In this document: piece after piece, positions 34,794 through 44,309 of the stretch
Layout of the letters: each line of letters begins with the position of its first letter
Numbering within the stretch: position 1 is the stretch's first letter
Assembly (NCBI RefSeq): GCF_003259505.1
Contig: NZ_QLLK01000005.1
Coordinates: 248,001 to 312,000 of the forward strand
Length of the DNA stretch: 64,000 nucleotides
Direction: 5' to 3'
Source of the DNA: Algoriphagus yeomjeoni
GTDB taxonomy: Bacteria; Bacteroidota; Bacteroidia; Cytophagales; Cyclobacteriaceae
Made by a program: the position numbers and the translations under genes
The notes under the pieces: model-generated
Database searches by the model: none
Seen by the model: the letters and a program-made list of their open reading frames with translations, nothing else
What the model was told of the DNA's origin: nothing

Positions 34794-35600
34794 ATGAGAA
34801 AGTTAATCGCTTTGTTCATGCTTGCAGGCATCCTTTTCGCACCTGTCATCGCTAACGCACAAGATGCAGCAGATACCGCAGCACAAGAAGAACCAACCCC
34901 AGTAGCAGTTGAGCCTGCTGCATCTCCTACAATTATTGACGATGAGATCGTTGAAGAGGAGCTAAGCTTCCACCAAGTTGTAAAGGAGAAATTCATCGAA
35001 GGTGATCCTCTTTACATGACTCCAGTATTGATCTGTTTGATCTTGGGTCTTGCGGTTGCATTGGAAAGAATCATCACCCTGAACCTTTCTACGACCAACA
35101 CTAAGAAATTGTTGACTAAAGTGGAAGATGCTCTTGAATCAGGAGGAGTAGAAGCAGCCAAAGATGTTACTAAAAACACTAAAGGTCCTGTAGCTTCTAT
35201 CTTTACTCAAGGTCTGATGAGATATTCAGAAGGAATCGAGATGGTGGAGAAATCTATTATTTCTTATGGTTCTGTAGAAATGGGTAGATTGGAAAAAGGT
35301 CTGGTATGGATCTCACTTTTCATCTCTCTAGCTCCAATGTTAGGATTCATGGGTACAGTAATTGGTATGATCGGTGCATTCGATTCTATCGAAGCAGCTG
35401 GTGATATCTCTCCATCTCTAGTTGCGGGTGGTATCAAAATCGCCCTTTTGACTACAGTTGCTGGTTTGATCGTAGCGATCATCCTTCAGTTGTTCTACAA
35501 CTATTGTGTAGCTAAAATTGATTCTTTGGTTAATGACATGGAAGATGCTTCCATAACATTGGTTGACATCTTGGTTAAGCATAAATTGACTGGCAAGTAA
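34794..35600 (+). CDS. exbB: ExbB/TolQ/MotA-family proton channel protein
   Basis: A 268-aa inner-membrane protein. It begins with a cleavable-looking signal (LIALFMLAGILFAPVIANAQ) and an acidic Ala/Pro-rich periplasmic segment, as is common for Bacteroidota ExbB, then helix 1 (YMTPVLICLILGLAVALERI), a cytoplasmic domain, and helices 2 and 3 (LVWISLFISLAPMLGFMGTVIGMIGAF with the conserved GTVxGM string, and IKIALLTTVAGLIVAIILQLFYNY). With ExbD it forms the proton channel that energises TonB. First gene of a four-gene operon ending at 37089; it would power the TonB receptor at 20131 and others. Confidence 0.92.
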   Translation: MRKLIALFMLAGILFAPVIANAQDAADTAAQEEPTPVAVEPAASPTIIDDEIVEEELSFHQVVKEKFIEGDPLYMTPVLICLILGLAVALERIITLNLSTTNTKKLLTKVEDALESGGVEAAKDVTKNTKGPVASIFTQGLMRYSEGIEMVEKSIISYGSVEMGRLEKGLVWISLFISLAPMLGFMGTVIGMIGAFDSIEAAGDISPSLVAGGIKIALLTTVAGLIVAIILQLFYNYCVAKIDSLVNDMEDASITLVDILVKHKLTGK

Positions 35601-35656
35601 GCCGTCAATTTTGTTGGACCTGAATTTATACGTTAACCTCAAAGAAAAACTACATT

Positions 35657-35986
35657 ATGGATACTTATGACATCTTATTATACGGAAGTTACATCCTAAT
35701 CGCAGTTGGTGCTGTAGTGGCTGTTTTTATGCCATTGATCAAGTCTTTGGATAATCCAAAAAGCTTGCTTAAAACTGCAGTGGGAATTGTTGGTATAGTT
35801 GTTTTGTTCTTCATAGCTTACTCAATTTCAAGCAATGAAGTACTTCCAAAATTTGAAGCTTCTCCTTTTAACTTGACTCCTGCGGGATCTCAGTTAGTTG
35901 GCGGAATGCTTATCACCACCTATATTCTTGCACTCGTTGCTTTAGGTAGCATCGTATTGACAGAATTGAATAAAGCGATAAAGTAA
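35657..35986 (+). CDS. Small three-helix membrane protein of the ExbB/ExbD operon
   Basis: A 109-aa protein with three hydrophobic helices: ILLYGSYILIAVGAVVAVFMPLI, AVGIVGIVVLFFIAYSI and GMLITTYILALVALGSIVL, joined by short loops. It sits between exbB and the first exbD (1 nt before the latter), a position where I recall similar small membrane proteins in Bacteroidota. Probably an accessory subunit of the energising complex; no direct evidence beyond position. Confidence 0.7.
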   Translation: MDTYDILLYGSYILIAVGAVVAVFMPLIKSLDNPKSLLKTAVGIVGIVVLFFIAYSISSNEVLPKFEASPFNLTPAGSQLVGGMLITTYILALVALGSIVLTELNKAIK

Positions 35987-35987
35987 T

Positions 35988-36623
35988 ATGGCCAGAAAGA
36001 AAAATAGAATGAGTACGGAGGTCAATGCAGGCTCTATGGCAGATATTGCTTTCCTGCTACTGATCTTCTTTCTCGTCACCACTACGATCGCATCGGATAA
36101 GGGTATTTTAAATATTCTTCCTCCGAAGCTTGATCCAAACAATCCTCCTCCAGAAATTGATCTGAATGAGCGAAATATCTTCACTATTCTACTTAATGCC
36201 AATGATCAGTTGTTGGTTGAAGGTGAATTCAGAGATAATCCTGATGGATTAGATGAAGATGTTAAGGCGTTTATCTTGAATTTTGGTCAGCCAGATGAAG
36301 AGGGTACAGCGCTTTATAACACGCTTCCAGCTTCCTTGAAAGCATTGTCAGCAAAACTTCCAGATTCTTCGGATGATCCAGGAGAGGCGGTAGTTTCGAT
36401 AAAAACAGACCGTGGTACCAGCTATGACAAATATCTTGAAGTATTTGATTTAACTAAGAAGGCATACTTCGATATTTATGCTGCTCGAGTTAATTTAAGT
36501 ACTGATGAGTATAGAGCATTGACTGGTAAAAATGATGCTGAAGTAAGTTTACAGGATAAAGGCAAGGAAGGAATTCCGATGGCTATATCTATTGCAGAAC
36601 CTAATAAGATAGGAGGAAATTAA
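35988..36623 (+). CDS. exbD: ExbD/TolR biopolymer transport protein (first copy)
   Basis: A 211-aa single-pass protein. The N-terminus ARKKNRMSTEVNAGSMADIAFLLLIFFLVTTTI has the ExbD signature with the membrane Asp of MADIAFLLLIFFLVT that carries protons. The periplasmic domain is longer than the ~140-aa E. coli form, with an acidic insert (FRDNPDGLDEDVKAFILNF) and the usual VVSIKTDRGTSYDKYLEV fold. The second ExbD gene follows after 1 nt, suggesting a mixed ExbD dimer. Confidence 0.9.
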   Translation: MARKKNRMSTEVNAGSMADIAFLLLIFFLVTTTIASDKGILNILPPKLDPNNPPPEIDLNERNIFTILLNANDQLLVEGEFRDNPDGLDEDVKAFILNFGQPDEEGTALYNTLPASLKALSAKLPDSSDDPGEAVVSIKTDRGTSYDKYLEVFDLTKKAYFDIYAARVNLSTDEYRALTGKNDAEVSLQDKGKEGIPMAISIAEPNKIGGN

Positions 36624-36624
36624 A

Positions 36625-37089
36625 ATGGGAAAGTTCGGAAAGAAAAATAAAGTCTCGGAGAATATCCCAACCTCAGCGTTACCGGATATTATCTTTATGT
36701 TACTCTTCTTTTTCATGGTAACAACCGTGTTAAGAGATCAGGAGATATTGGTGGAGCAGAAAATTCCTCAAGCAACCCAGCTTCAAAAGCTTCAGAAAAA
36801 GACGCTTATTTCTTATATCTTCATTGGTAAGCCTAAGAATACAGCACTTTATGGTACAGAACCTAGAGTACAAGCGAATGATGCCTTATTGAATACTCCT
36901 GATATTGTTCAGTGGGTGAACCAAGAGCGTGATTTGCTTCCTGAATCTGATCGTGGATTAATTACTATTTCCATGAAAGCTGATAGAGATGTGAAAATGG
37001 GTCCTATCTCTGATGTTCAGACTGAACTAAGAGAGGCAGATGCAAGAAGAATACTTTACGCTTCTACAGGTAAAGTTAAGAACGATTAA
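36625..37089 (+). CDS. ExbD/TolR biopolymer transport protein (second copy)
   Basis: A 154-aa protein with the helix PTSALPDIIFMLLFFFMVTTVL, where Asp in LPDIIFMLLFFFMV is the proton-carrying residue, and a periplasmic domain ending GPISDVQTELREADARRILYAS. It differs from the first copy in length and sequence. Last gene of the operon; a strong terminator follows. Confidence 0.9.
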   Translation: MGKFGKKNKVSENIPTSALPDIIFMLLFFFMVTTVLRDQEILVEQKIPQATQLQKLQKKTLISYIFIGKPKNTALYGTEPRVQANDALLNTPDIVQWVNQERDLLPESDRGLITISMKADRDVKMGPISDVQTELREADARRILYASTGKVKND

Positions 37090-37108
37090 TATTTTCTATT
37101 GATTATAT

Positions 37109-37143
37109 AAAAGCTATCCCAATTCCAGGGATAGCTTTTTTTT
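37109..37143 (+). terminator. Terminator of the exbB-exbD operon
   Basis: AAGCTATCCC, 7-nt loop, GGGATAGCTT followed by a run of T; perfect 10-bp stem, 21 nt after the stop. Confidence 0.92.
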
Positions 37144-37152
37144 GTAGTACCT

Positions 37153-38466
37153 ATGCTAGCTTCTCTTAAAGACACCCAGAAAATTCAAAATGCCTGGGCG
37201 ATGTATGACTGGGCAAATTCAGTTTACAGTTTGGTGATTACTTCGACGATTTTTCCAGTTTATTTTAATAGTGTTACAAAGGGGTTAAGCGCTAATGATG
37301 CTGTTGATTTTTTTGGTTTTGAAATCGTAAACACAGTTTTATATTCTTATTCCATTTCCTTTTCCTTTTTAATTATTGCTTTGATCTCTCCAATACTGTC
37401 TGGTATTGCTGATGCAAGCGGAAAAAAACTTCAATTCATGAAGTTTTTTGCCTATATGGGCTCTCTTTCATGTGTTGCTCTTTTCTTTTTTGATGGAAAT
37501 AATCTTGAGTGGGGGATATGTTTTAGTGTCTTAGCAAGTGTGGGGTATGCTGGAAGTATTGTTTTTTACAATGCCTATTTACCAGAGATTACCACTCCTG
37601 ATAAATTTGATCTTTTAAGTGCAAAGGGGTTTGCCCTGGGATACATTGGTAGTGTTATATTATTAGTTGTGAATTTGCTAATGATCCAGTTTCCATCTTG
37701 GTTTATGCTTTCTGATGATGGCATGGCAGCACGTTTTTCATTTTTAATTACGGGTCTATGGTGGGCTGGATTTTCTCAGATTCCTTTCAGAATACTACCA
37801 CAAAACCCATTTGGAAAGGATATTAGAAAAGAGTTTTTGCTCAAAGGTTACCAAGAAATACGAAAAGTGTGGAATGAGGTAAAGCAAATAAAAGTGATGA
37901 ATCGATTTCTCGCTTCCTTCTTTTTTTATTCTATGGGTGTCCAAACAGTAATGTACTTAGCTGCCACGTTTGGAGATAAGGAACTTGGATTACCTGGTGA
38001 TCAGTTAATCATGACTATTTTGATTATTCAGATAGTGGCCATAGCAGGTAGCTATTTCTTTGCGTTTATTTCCAAAAAATATGGGAATAAGCAGAGTTTG
38101 GTGATTATGGTTTTGATCTGGGTAGGGATATGCGCAGGTGCATATTATGTCTATACTGTATATGAGTTTTTTGCCTTGGCTTTTGTAGTCGGATTGGTGA
38201 TGGGAGGAATACAGTCCTTATCTAGATCAACATTCTCCAAGTTAATCCCGAGAGACACCACAGACCATGCTTCCTATTTTAGCTTTTATGACGTGACCGA
38301 GAAGGTAGCTATTGTCCTAGGTACTTTCTCCTATGGATTTATAGAGCAAATCACAGGAAGTATGAGGAACTCTGCTCTTTCTCTAGGTTTATTTTTTCTT
38401 GTTGGCTTAGGTTTCCTACTTTTAGTTACTATCCCTAAGAAGGGGTTGGGACCTGAAGTAGGATAA
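37153..38466 (+). CDS. UMF1-type MFS transporter
   Basis: A 437-aa polytopic protein with 12 predicted helices. The N-terminus NAWAMYDWANSVYSLVITSTIFPVYF carries the YDWANS motif of the UMF1/Atg22-like MFS group; GGIQSLSRSTFSKLIPRD, between late helices, is the second signature of that group. Its cargo is unknown; Atg22 relatives export amino acids. It starts 10 nt after the upstream terminator and abuts nnr (1 nt gap). Confidence 0.87.
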   Translation: MLASLKDTQKIQNAWAMYDWANSVYSLVITSTIFPVYFNSVTKGLSANDAVDFFGFEIVNTVLYSYSISFSFLIIALISPILSGIADASGKKLQFMKFFAYMGSLSCVALFFFDGNNLEWGICFSVLASVGYAGSIVFYNAYLPEITTPDKFDLLSAKGFALGYIGSVILLVVNLLMIQFPSWFMLSDDGMAARFSFLITGLWWAGFSQIPFRILPQNPFGKDIRKEFLLKGYQEIRKVWNEVKQIKVMNRFLASFFFYSMGVQTVMYLAATFGDKELGLPGDQLIMTILIIQIVAIAGSYFFAFISKKYGNKQSLVIMVLIWVGICAGAYYVYTVYEFFALAFVVGLVMGGIQSLSRSTFSKLIPRDTTDHASYFSFYDVTEKVAIVLGTFSYGFIEQITGSMRNSALSLGLFFLVGLGFLLLVTIPKKGLGPEVG

Positions 38467-38467
38467 C

Positions 38468-39937
38468 ATGCAAAAAATACTAGCTGGAAATCAAGTCAAA
38501 GATCTTGATTCACAACACCTGAAATTATGCGGGCAAGAAAGCCATGAGTTAATGGAGGCGGCTGCGCATTCTTTTGTGAATTGGTTTGTGGACCAAAATT
38601 TTTCTCTAAACTCTCCTGTTCTAATTGCTGTAGGAGGTGGAAATAACGGAGGCGATGGGTTGGCAATTGCGAGATTATTAACTGAGAAATCATTTTCAGT
38701 TTCAATACTTCAATGTTTTGAATCTATTGACAAATTGAGTCCTGATGGACTTTTGAACTATAACAATCTTCCCAAGTCGATTGACCTTATATCTTTTGAA
38801 AATTGGGAGTTTCCAGAGGATTCCATATTGATTGACGCATTTCTTGGCGTTGGTTTAAAGGGAGAGCTTAGACCAGTTGCGAAGAAGTATATTACTCGGT
38901 TGAATGAATATGATGGAAAGGTAATCAGCATTGATATCCCTTCGGGCTTGCCTTCCGATGACATTGTATCAAATACAGCGATAAAAGCAGACTTTACTGT
39001 TAGTTTTGAATTTCCGAAGCTTTCATTGATTTTACCAGAGCACGGTGAATTTGTTGGTGAATTAGTAGTCCTGAAAATTGGGGTAGTAAATGCAGCCTAC
39101 AATGGGATAGATTCATCATTATATTATCTGGAAGCACAAGACATTCCTCCATTGCATAAATCTTTTAGCAGGTTTAGTTACAAAGGAGATATGGGTAAGG
39201 TACTGCTGATGGGCGGGAGTCCTGGAAAAATGGGAGCACTTATTCTATGTGCTAAAAGTGCCTTGCGAACAGGTTCAGGCTTGGTTACTTGTCACATGGA
39301 GGATTCAGAACGTTTTATTATCCAAACTGCTGTTCCTGAAGCGATGGCCTCATGGGGACTGATCCCAAATCCTGAATTTTACGATTCGGTAGGGATAGGT
39401 CCAGGCTGGGGGACGGAAAATAGGGAGCGTTTATTCCGGCAGTTTCTACAGGACTTTAAAAAGCCTATTGTAATAGATGCAGACGGATTGAATCTATTAG
39501 CGAGGTATCGTGATTTGGTGCCCTTGCTTCCAAAGAGTTCTATTCTTACTCCTCACATCGGAGAGTTTACAAGACTCGTTGGCGCTGCGGGGAATCATCC
39601 AGAGCGGTTAGAAAAGGCAAAAGCATTTGCTTTAGAGAACCAATTAATTTTGGTGCTAAAAGGAGCAAATACAGTTGTAAGTTTACCTGATGGAAGACAA
39701 GTTGTCAATTCTTCTGGGACTAAATATATGGCAACTGGAGGTTCTGGAGATGTGCTTACAGGAATGATTACTTCTTATCTAGGTATGGGGTACACTCCTG
39801 AAAATGCTGCGCTTTGTGGCGTTTATCATCACGGTTTGGCAGGAGAAATAGCCTCACGTACTAAGAGGAGATCTATGGTTGCAAGTGATATCATAGAAGC
39901 AATTCCAGCGACTTACCTTCACTTGAATATTTCTTGA
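38468..39937 (+). CDS. nnrD: Bifunctional NAD(P)HX epimerase / ADP-dependent NAD(P)HX dehydratase
   Basis: A 489-aa repair enzyme that rescues hydrated NAD(P)H. The N-terminal YjeF_N epimerase (~1-215) has VGGGNNGGDGLAIARLL and IDAFLGVGLKGEL, and VISIDIPSGLPSD. The C-terminal dehydratase (~225-489) has MGGSPGKMGALILCAKSAL, GIGPGWGT, IDADGLNLLA and the nucleotide loop ATGGSGDVLTGMI. The fused layout is usual in bacteria. It probably shares the transcript of the preceding transporter. Confidence 0.94.
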   Translation: MQKILAGNQVKDLDSQHLKLCGQESHELMEAAAHSFVNWFVDQNFSLNSPVLIAVGGGNNGGDGLAIARLLTEKSFSVSILQCFESIDKLSPDGLLNYNNLPKSIDLISFENWEFPEDSILIDAFLGVGLKGELRPVAKKYITRLNEYDGKVISIDIPSGLPSDDIVSNTAIKADFTVSFEFPKLSLILPEHGEFVGELVVLKIGVVNAAYNGIDSSLYYLEAQDIPPLHKSFSRFSYKGDMGKVLLMGGSPGKMGALILCAKSALRTGSGLVTCHMEDSERFIIQTAVPEAMASWGLIPNPEFYDSVGIGPGWGTENRERLFRQFLQDFKKPIVIDADGLNLLARYRDLVPLLPKSSILTPHIGEFTRLVGAAGNHPERLEKAKAFALENQLILVLKGANTVVSLPDGRQVVNSSGTKYMATGGSGDVLTGMITSYLGMGYTPENAALCGVYHHGLAGEIASRTKRRSMVASDIIEAIPATYLHLNIS

Positions 39938-39999
39938 TTATTTCTGTTTAAGCAAACTTTATCAGTTTTCCTGAGGTTTCTCATTTATCCATTTTTACT

Positions 40000-41187
40000 A
40001 TGAACAAAGAGAAGCTTTTACTCTGGACTTTAGCCGCCATCAATTTTATTCACATTGTCGATTTTATGATTTTGATGCCCTTAGGGCCTCAGCTCATGCG
40101 GATCTTTGATATTTCACCGCGTGAATTTGGACTTTTAGTTTCATGCTATACATTTAGCGCAGGAATTTCAAGTTTTTTTGGAGCCTTTGTCTTAGACCGT
40201 TTTGATCGAAAAAAAATATTGGTTTGGGTGTACATAGGTTTCGCTATTGCCACTTTAGGATGTGCATTATCACCTAGCTACCCAGTTCTTTTGGCTGCTC
40301 GAGTGATCTCAGGTTTATTCGGTGGGTTAACATCGGCTTTGATTTTAGCTATTATTGGCGATGTTATTCCGGATTCCAGGCGTGGTCGGGCGATGGGATT
40401 GGTGATGGCAGCTTTTTCTGTAGCATCTGTACTTGGTGTTCCTTTGGGCTTGTTCCTTGCAAGCTTATCAGATTGGCATACACCATTTTTCATCCTTACG
40501 GGATTATCAGTATTGAGCCTTGGGATGATTGTCAAATACATTCCAAATATCACAGAACATCTTAAAAATGATGTAGTTCGACCAAATCCTTTAGTCGTGA
40601 TTCGTAGAGTGACGAGCGATTCTAATCAAATGCGAGCAATCACACTTTCGGTAATGATGATGTTTGGGCAATTTATGGTAATTCCATTCATTAGCCCTTA
40701 CACTGTGGCAAACGTCGGGTTCACTGAGTTACAGCTCACCTATATTTATATGGCTGGAGGTGCATTTACTATTTTCACATCCCCCTGGGTTGGGAAGCTA
40801 TCTGATAAGTACGGCAAGCAAAAGATCTTTATCATCTTTATGCTGCTTAATTTGATTCCCATTGCCATAATTACCAATCTTGGAGTTACACCTGTGCCTT
40901 TTGTATTGATGGTTTCCACAATGTTTTTTGTCACTTCAAACGGAAGGTATGTGCCAGCCGCAGCAATTGTCACAGGGACTTCGAAACCTGAAAACAGGGG
41001 TAGTTTTTTAAGTTTCAATTCAGCAGTACAACAATTAGCTACGGGGGTAGCATCTTTAATGGCTGGAATAATAATAGGTGAAAATGCAGCAGGAGAATTA
41101 ACCAATTACAATATCGTTGGATATTTGGCCATCGGTTTTAGCTTGGTATGTATTCCGCTTGCAAGGAGAATTAAAGTGGTTAGTTGA
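40000..41187 (+). CDS. MFS transporter, drug/arabinose-efflux type
   Basis: A 395-aa 12-helix transporter. DRFDRKKILVWVYIGF, between helices 2 and 3, is the MFS loop motif A; GRAMGLVMAAFSVASVLGVPLGLFLA resembles motif C of antiporters; a second loop has GKLSDKYGKQKIF. Probably an exporter with an unknown substrate. It is separated from nnr by 62 nt and convergent with asnS, sharing a terminator. Confidence 0.85.
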   Translation: MNKEKLLLWTLAAINFIHIVDFMILMPLGPQLMRIFDISPREFGLLVSCYTFSAGISSFFGAFVLDRFDRKKILVWVYIGFAIATLGCALSPSYPVLLAARVISGLFGGLTSALILAIIGDVIPDSRRGRAMGLVMAAFSVASVLGVPLGLFLASLSDWHTPFFILTGLSVLSLGMIVKYIPNITEHLKNDVVRPNPLVVIRRVTSDSNQMRAITLSVMMMFGQFMVIPFISPYTVANVGFTELQLTYIYMAGGAFTIFTSPWVGKLSDKYGKQKIFIIFMLLNLIPIAIITNLGVTPVPFVLMVSTMFFVTSNGRYVPAAAIVTGTSKPENRGSFLSFNSAVQQLATGVASLMAGIIIGENAAGELTNYNIVGYLAIGFSLVCIPLARRIKVVS

Positions 41188-41190
41188 AAA

Positions 41191-41220
41191 AAAATCCCCA
41201 ACATTTCTGAAGGGGATTGA
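41191..41220. terminator. Terminator between the MFS gene and asnS
   Basis: AATCCCC (41193-41199), 12-nt loop, GGGGATT (41212-41218). The A-run before it is a T-run on the minus strand, so it mainly terminates asnS and may also stop the plus-strand gene. Confidence 0.75.
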
Positions 41221-41225
41221 TGATT

Positions 41226-42677
41226 TTAAAACTCTGCGTTTCCAGGAGTTCGAGGGAATGCGATCACATCCCTGATATTTCCCATTCCGGTGACAAAAAG
41301 CACCATTCGCTCAAAGCCAAGTCCAAAGCCGGCGTGAGGCGTAGCACCGAATCTTCTGGTATCCAGATACCACCACATTTCGTCTTGTGGAATATTCATT
41401 TCTTCCATTCGTTTAGTGAGTACATCCATTCGCTCCTCTCGCTGAGAACCGCCGACTATTTCACCGATCCCAGGGAAAAGAATATCCATCGCAGCAACAG
41501 TTTTCCCATCGTCGTTTTGACGCATGTAGAATGACTTGATGTCCTTAGGATAGTCAGTAAGAATTACCGGCTTTTTGAAGTGTTTTTCTACCAAGAATCG
41601 CTCATGCTCAGATTGCAAATCAGCTCCCCAAGATTCGATTAGATAGGAGAATTTCTTTTTCTTATTCGGATTTGAGTTGCGAAGAATATCAATGGCTTCC
41701 GTGTAAGTAATTCGCACAAAGTCATTATCTACTACGAATCTCAGCTTATCCATCAAGCTCATTTCGCTTCGCTGATCAGCAGGTTTTACTTTTTCTTCTT
41801 CCTGGAGCCTTGTGTCAAGGAAAGCAAGATCCTCTGCACAATTGTCAAGTGCATATCGAATGACATATTTTAAGAAATCTTCAGCAAGATCAGCGTTGTC
41901 CTCTGCATCATAGAAAGCCATCTCCGGCTCTATCATCCAGAACTCAGCTAAATGCCTTGTTGTGTTTGAATTCTCTGCTCGGAAAGTAGGGCCAAAGGTA
42001 TAGATGTCTGCAAGTGCCATTGCTGCCAATTCACCTTCCAGCTGACCAGATACCGTCAGGTTAGTTTCTCTTTCGAAGAAATCTTGCTTGTAGTCGATCC
42101 CTCCCTCGCTAGTTTTTGGAGGGTTTTTCAAATCAAGCGTAGTTACTTTAAAGGTCTCCCCGGCTCCTTCTGCATCTGAAGCAGTGATGATTGGTGTATG
42201 GATATAGAAGAACCCTTTATCGTTAAAGTATTTATGTACAGCAAAAGCTAAGGCATGCCTAACTCTAAATACTGCGCTGAAAGTATTGGTACGCATTCTC
42301 AAATGCGCATTTTCCCGAAGGAACTCCATAGAGTGCTTCTTAGGCTGCAGAGGATATTTTTCAGGGTCCGCTTCACCAAGTACTTCGATAGAAGTTGCAT
42401 TCAGTTCAGAGCTTTGACCTGCACCCTGAGATGCTACTACGTTTCCGGTTACCTTAAGGCAGGCGCCTGTAGCACACTTTTTAAGGATTTCCTCTGAAAT
42501 CAGATTGGGGTCAGCCACCACCTGGTAATTGGTAATGATGGAGCCGTCGTTAAGTGCAATGAATGAAACATTTTTGTTCCCTCTTTTTGTACGTACCCAG
42601 CCCATGAGCGTCACTTCTGTTCCAATAGGATTAGTATCCAGGATGGTCTTGATTTTGACTCGTTTGTTAAATGCCAT
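41226..42677 (-). CDS. asnS: Asparaginyl-tRNA synthetase
   Basis: A 483-aa class IIb synthetase charging tRNA-Asn. The N-terminal OB-fold (~15-115: [25 protein letters not shown]) binds the anticodon. Motif 2 is [24 protein letters not shown] and motif 3 [30 protein letters not shown]. Length is normal for AsnRS (466 in E. coli) with a small insertion. AsnRS rather than AspRS because of the [13 protein letters not shown] string and the length. Monocistronic, convergent with the MFS gene. Confidence 0.96.
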   Translation of the reverse strand: MAFNKRVKIKTILDTNPIGTEVTLMGWVRTKRGNKNVSFIALNDGSIITNYQVVADPNLISEEILKKCATGACLKVTGNVVASQGAGQSSELNATSIEVLGEADPEKYPLQPKKHSMEFLRENAHLRMRTNTFSAVFRVRHALAFAVHKYFNDKGFFYIHTPIITASDAEGAGETFKVTTLDLKNPPKTSEGGIDYKQDFFERETNLTVSGQLEGELAAMALADIYTFGPTFRAENSNTTRHLAEFWMIEPEMAFYDAEDNADLAEDFLKYVIRYALDNCAEDLAFLDTRLQEEEKVKPADQRSEMSLMDKLRFVVDNDFVRITYTEAIDILRNSNPNKKKKFSYLIESWGADLQSEHERFLVEKHFKKPVILTDYPKDIKSFYMRQNDDGKTVAAMDILFPGIGEIVGGSQREERMDVLTKRMEEMNIPQDEMWWYLDTRRFGATPHAGFGLGFERMVLFVTGMGNIRDVIAFPRTPGNAEF

Positions 42678-42779
42678 TTGGTGATTTGTTAATACAGGAA
42701 TTATTATCCTGCGAATAATTTAAAGGAATGCAAAAAAACGATTAAATAAGCTTTTTATCAAAAAATTGCTCGTTTTTCC

Positions 42780-42821
42780 TAACTTTGGCATAAGGGCTTT
42801 TTCAAGAGAAAAGGCCTTTTT
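42780..42821 (+). promoter_or_regulatory. rpoN upstream region: -7 element and a leader hairpin
   Basis: TAACTTTG at 42780-42787 is a perfect -7 element (TAnnTTTG); no good -33 partner at the usual spacing. Nine nt later an imperfect stem (GGGCTTTT / AAAAGGCC around TCAAGAG) is followed by six T, giving a terminator-like hairpin between promoter and rpoN. Confidence 0.35.
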
Positions 42822-42854
42822 TGAACCCAAACAGCAGGTTTTACCAAATACTGA

Positions 42855-44309
42855 ATGCAAAAGTTAAATCTTAGCCAATCACTTTCCCAGAAGCTTTCAC
42901 CTCAGCAAATACAATTTATCAAATTGCTGCAGGTGCCGACAGCCGAATTGGATACCCGAATCGAAGAAGAACTCGAGATTAATCCTGCGCTGGAAGAAGG
43001 AAAAACAGAAGAAAAGGATAGTGCGGAGGAGGAATTTGATGATAACTATGAGGAGGAGCCTCTAAAAGATGACCGCGATGTAAATATAGATGACTACTTA
43101 GATGATGAGTATGGAGGCTATAAAATGCAGGGCGATGGCAATTACAATGCAGATGAGGAGGATAGAGAAATCCCTATTTCCAGTCAGTCATCACTTCACG
43201 AGCAGCTCGTGTCACAATTAAGTTACCTCAAGTTAGATGATAGAGAAAAGATCATTGGGGAGCAGTTAATTGGTAGTATTGAGAATGATGGGTATATCCG
43301 TAGAGATTTAGAGGCCATAATTAATGACTTAGCATTCAGCCAAAATATTGAGACCGATATTGATGAGCTAGAAGAGATTTTGAGAAAAATTCAAAATTTT
43401 GATCCTGCTGGAATTGCCTCGAGAAATCTTCAAGAGTGTCTTACTATACAGCTTGAGCGCAAAGAGCATCCGGATGACCCAACGGTGCAAAATGCACTTA
43501 GGATTATGCAGGATTGCTTCGATGAATTCACCAAAAAGCATTATTCGAAAATTCAGAAGCGTTGTGATCTGAGTGATGAGGAGACCAAAGAAGCAGTTAA
43601 TTTGATTACTAAACTGAATCCAAAGCCAGGAGGAGTGGCGGATGGCTTAGTTCGGACACAATACATCATTCCGGATTTCATGCTGACCAATACTGCTGGC
43701 AAATTTGAGATCAGCCTAAATTCTAAGAATGCACCGGAATTAAGAATATCCAGATCTTATTCTGAGATGTTTGACGCTTACGATAAAAGCGATAAGAAGG
43801 ATAAAAAACTGAAGGAGACAGTCACTTTTGTCAAGCAAAAGCTAGATGCCGCCAAGTGGTTCATTGATGCTATCAAGCAAAGACAGAATACTCTTTTGAG
43901 AACCATGGAGGCTATTCTTCAATATCAAAAAGAGTTTTTCATTGACGGTGATGAAACCAATCTTCGTCCCATGATTTTGAAGGATATAGCGGAGAAAATT
44001 GATATGGATATTTCTACCGTTTCACGAGTGGCAAACAGTAAAGCGATTCAGACAGAATTTGGAGTTTACCCACTTAAATACTTTTTCTCCGAAGGAATAG
44101 CAACTGATAGTGGCGAAGATGTGAGTAACCGTGAAGTGAAATCTGTTCTTCAAGGAATGGTAGATGCAGAGGATAAGAAGAAGCCACTTTCGGATGATAA
44201 GCTGGTCAAAATGCTAAATGCTAAAGGCTATAATATTGCGAGAAGGACTGTTGCAAAATATCGTGAGCAACTCCAAATCCCTGTAGCTAGACTAAGAAAA
44301 GAATTGTAG
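42855..44309 (+). CDS. rpoN: RNA polymerase sigma-54 factor
   Basis: A 484-aa alternative sigma factor. Region I (1-50) has QSLSQKLSPQQIQFIKLLQVPTAELDTRIEEELEINPAL, as usual for binding enhancer-activator ATPases; region II is acidic (EEEFDDNYEEEPLKDD). The core-binding and HTH parts include LKDIAEKIDMDISTVSRVANSK, and the RpoN box ARRTVAKYREQL is close to the C-terminus. It directs RNA polymerase to -24/-12 promoters. The next gene starts at a GTG overlapping its stop. Confidence 0.96.
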   Translation: MQKLNLSQSLSQKLSPQQIQFIKLLQVPTAELDTRIEEELEINPALEEGKTEEKDSAEEEFDDNYEEEPLKDDRDVNIDDYLDDEYGGYKMQGDGNYNADEEDREIPISSQSSLHEQLVSQLSYLKLDDREKIIGEQLIGSIENDGYIRRDLEAIINDLAFSQNIETDIDELEEILRKIQNFDPAGIASRNLQECLTIQLERKEHPDDPTVQNALRIMQDCFDEFTKKHYSKIQKRCDLSDEETKEAVNLITKLNPKPGGVADGLVRTQYIIPDFMLTNTAGKFEISLNSKNAPELRISRSYSEMFDAYDKSDKKDKKLKETVTFVKQKLDAAKWFIDAIKQRQNTLLRTMEAILQYQKEFFIDGDETNLRPMILKDIAEKIDMDISTVSRVANSKAIQTEFGVYPLKYFFSEGIATDSGEDVSNREVKSVLQGMVDAEDKKKPLSDDKLVKMLNAKGYNIARRTVAKYREQLQIPVARLRKEL

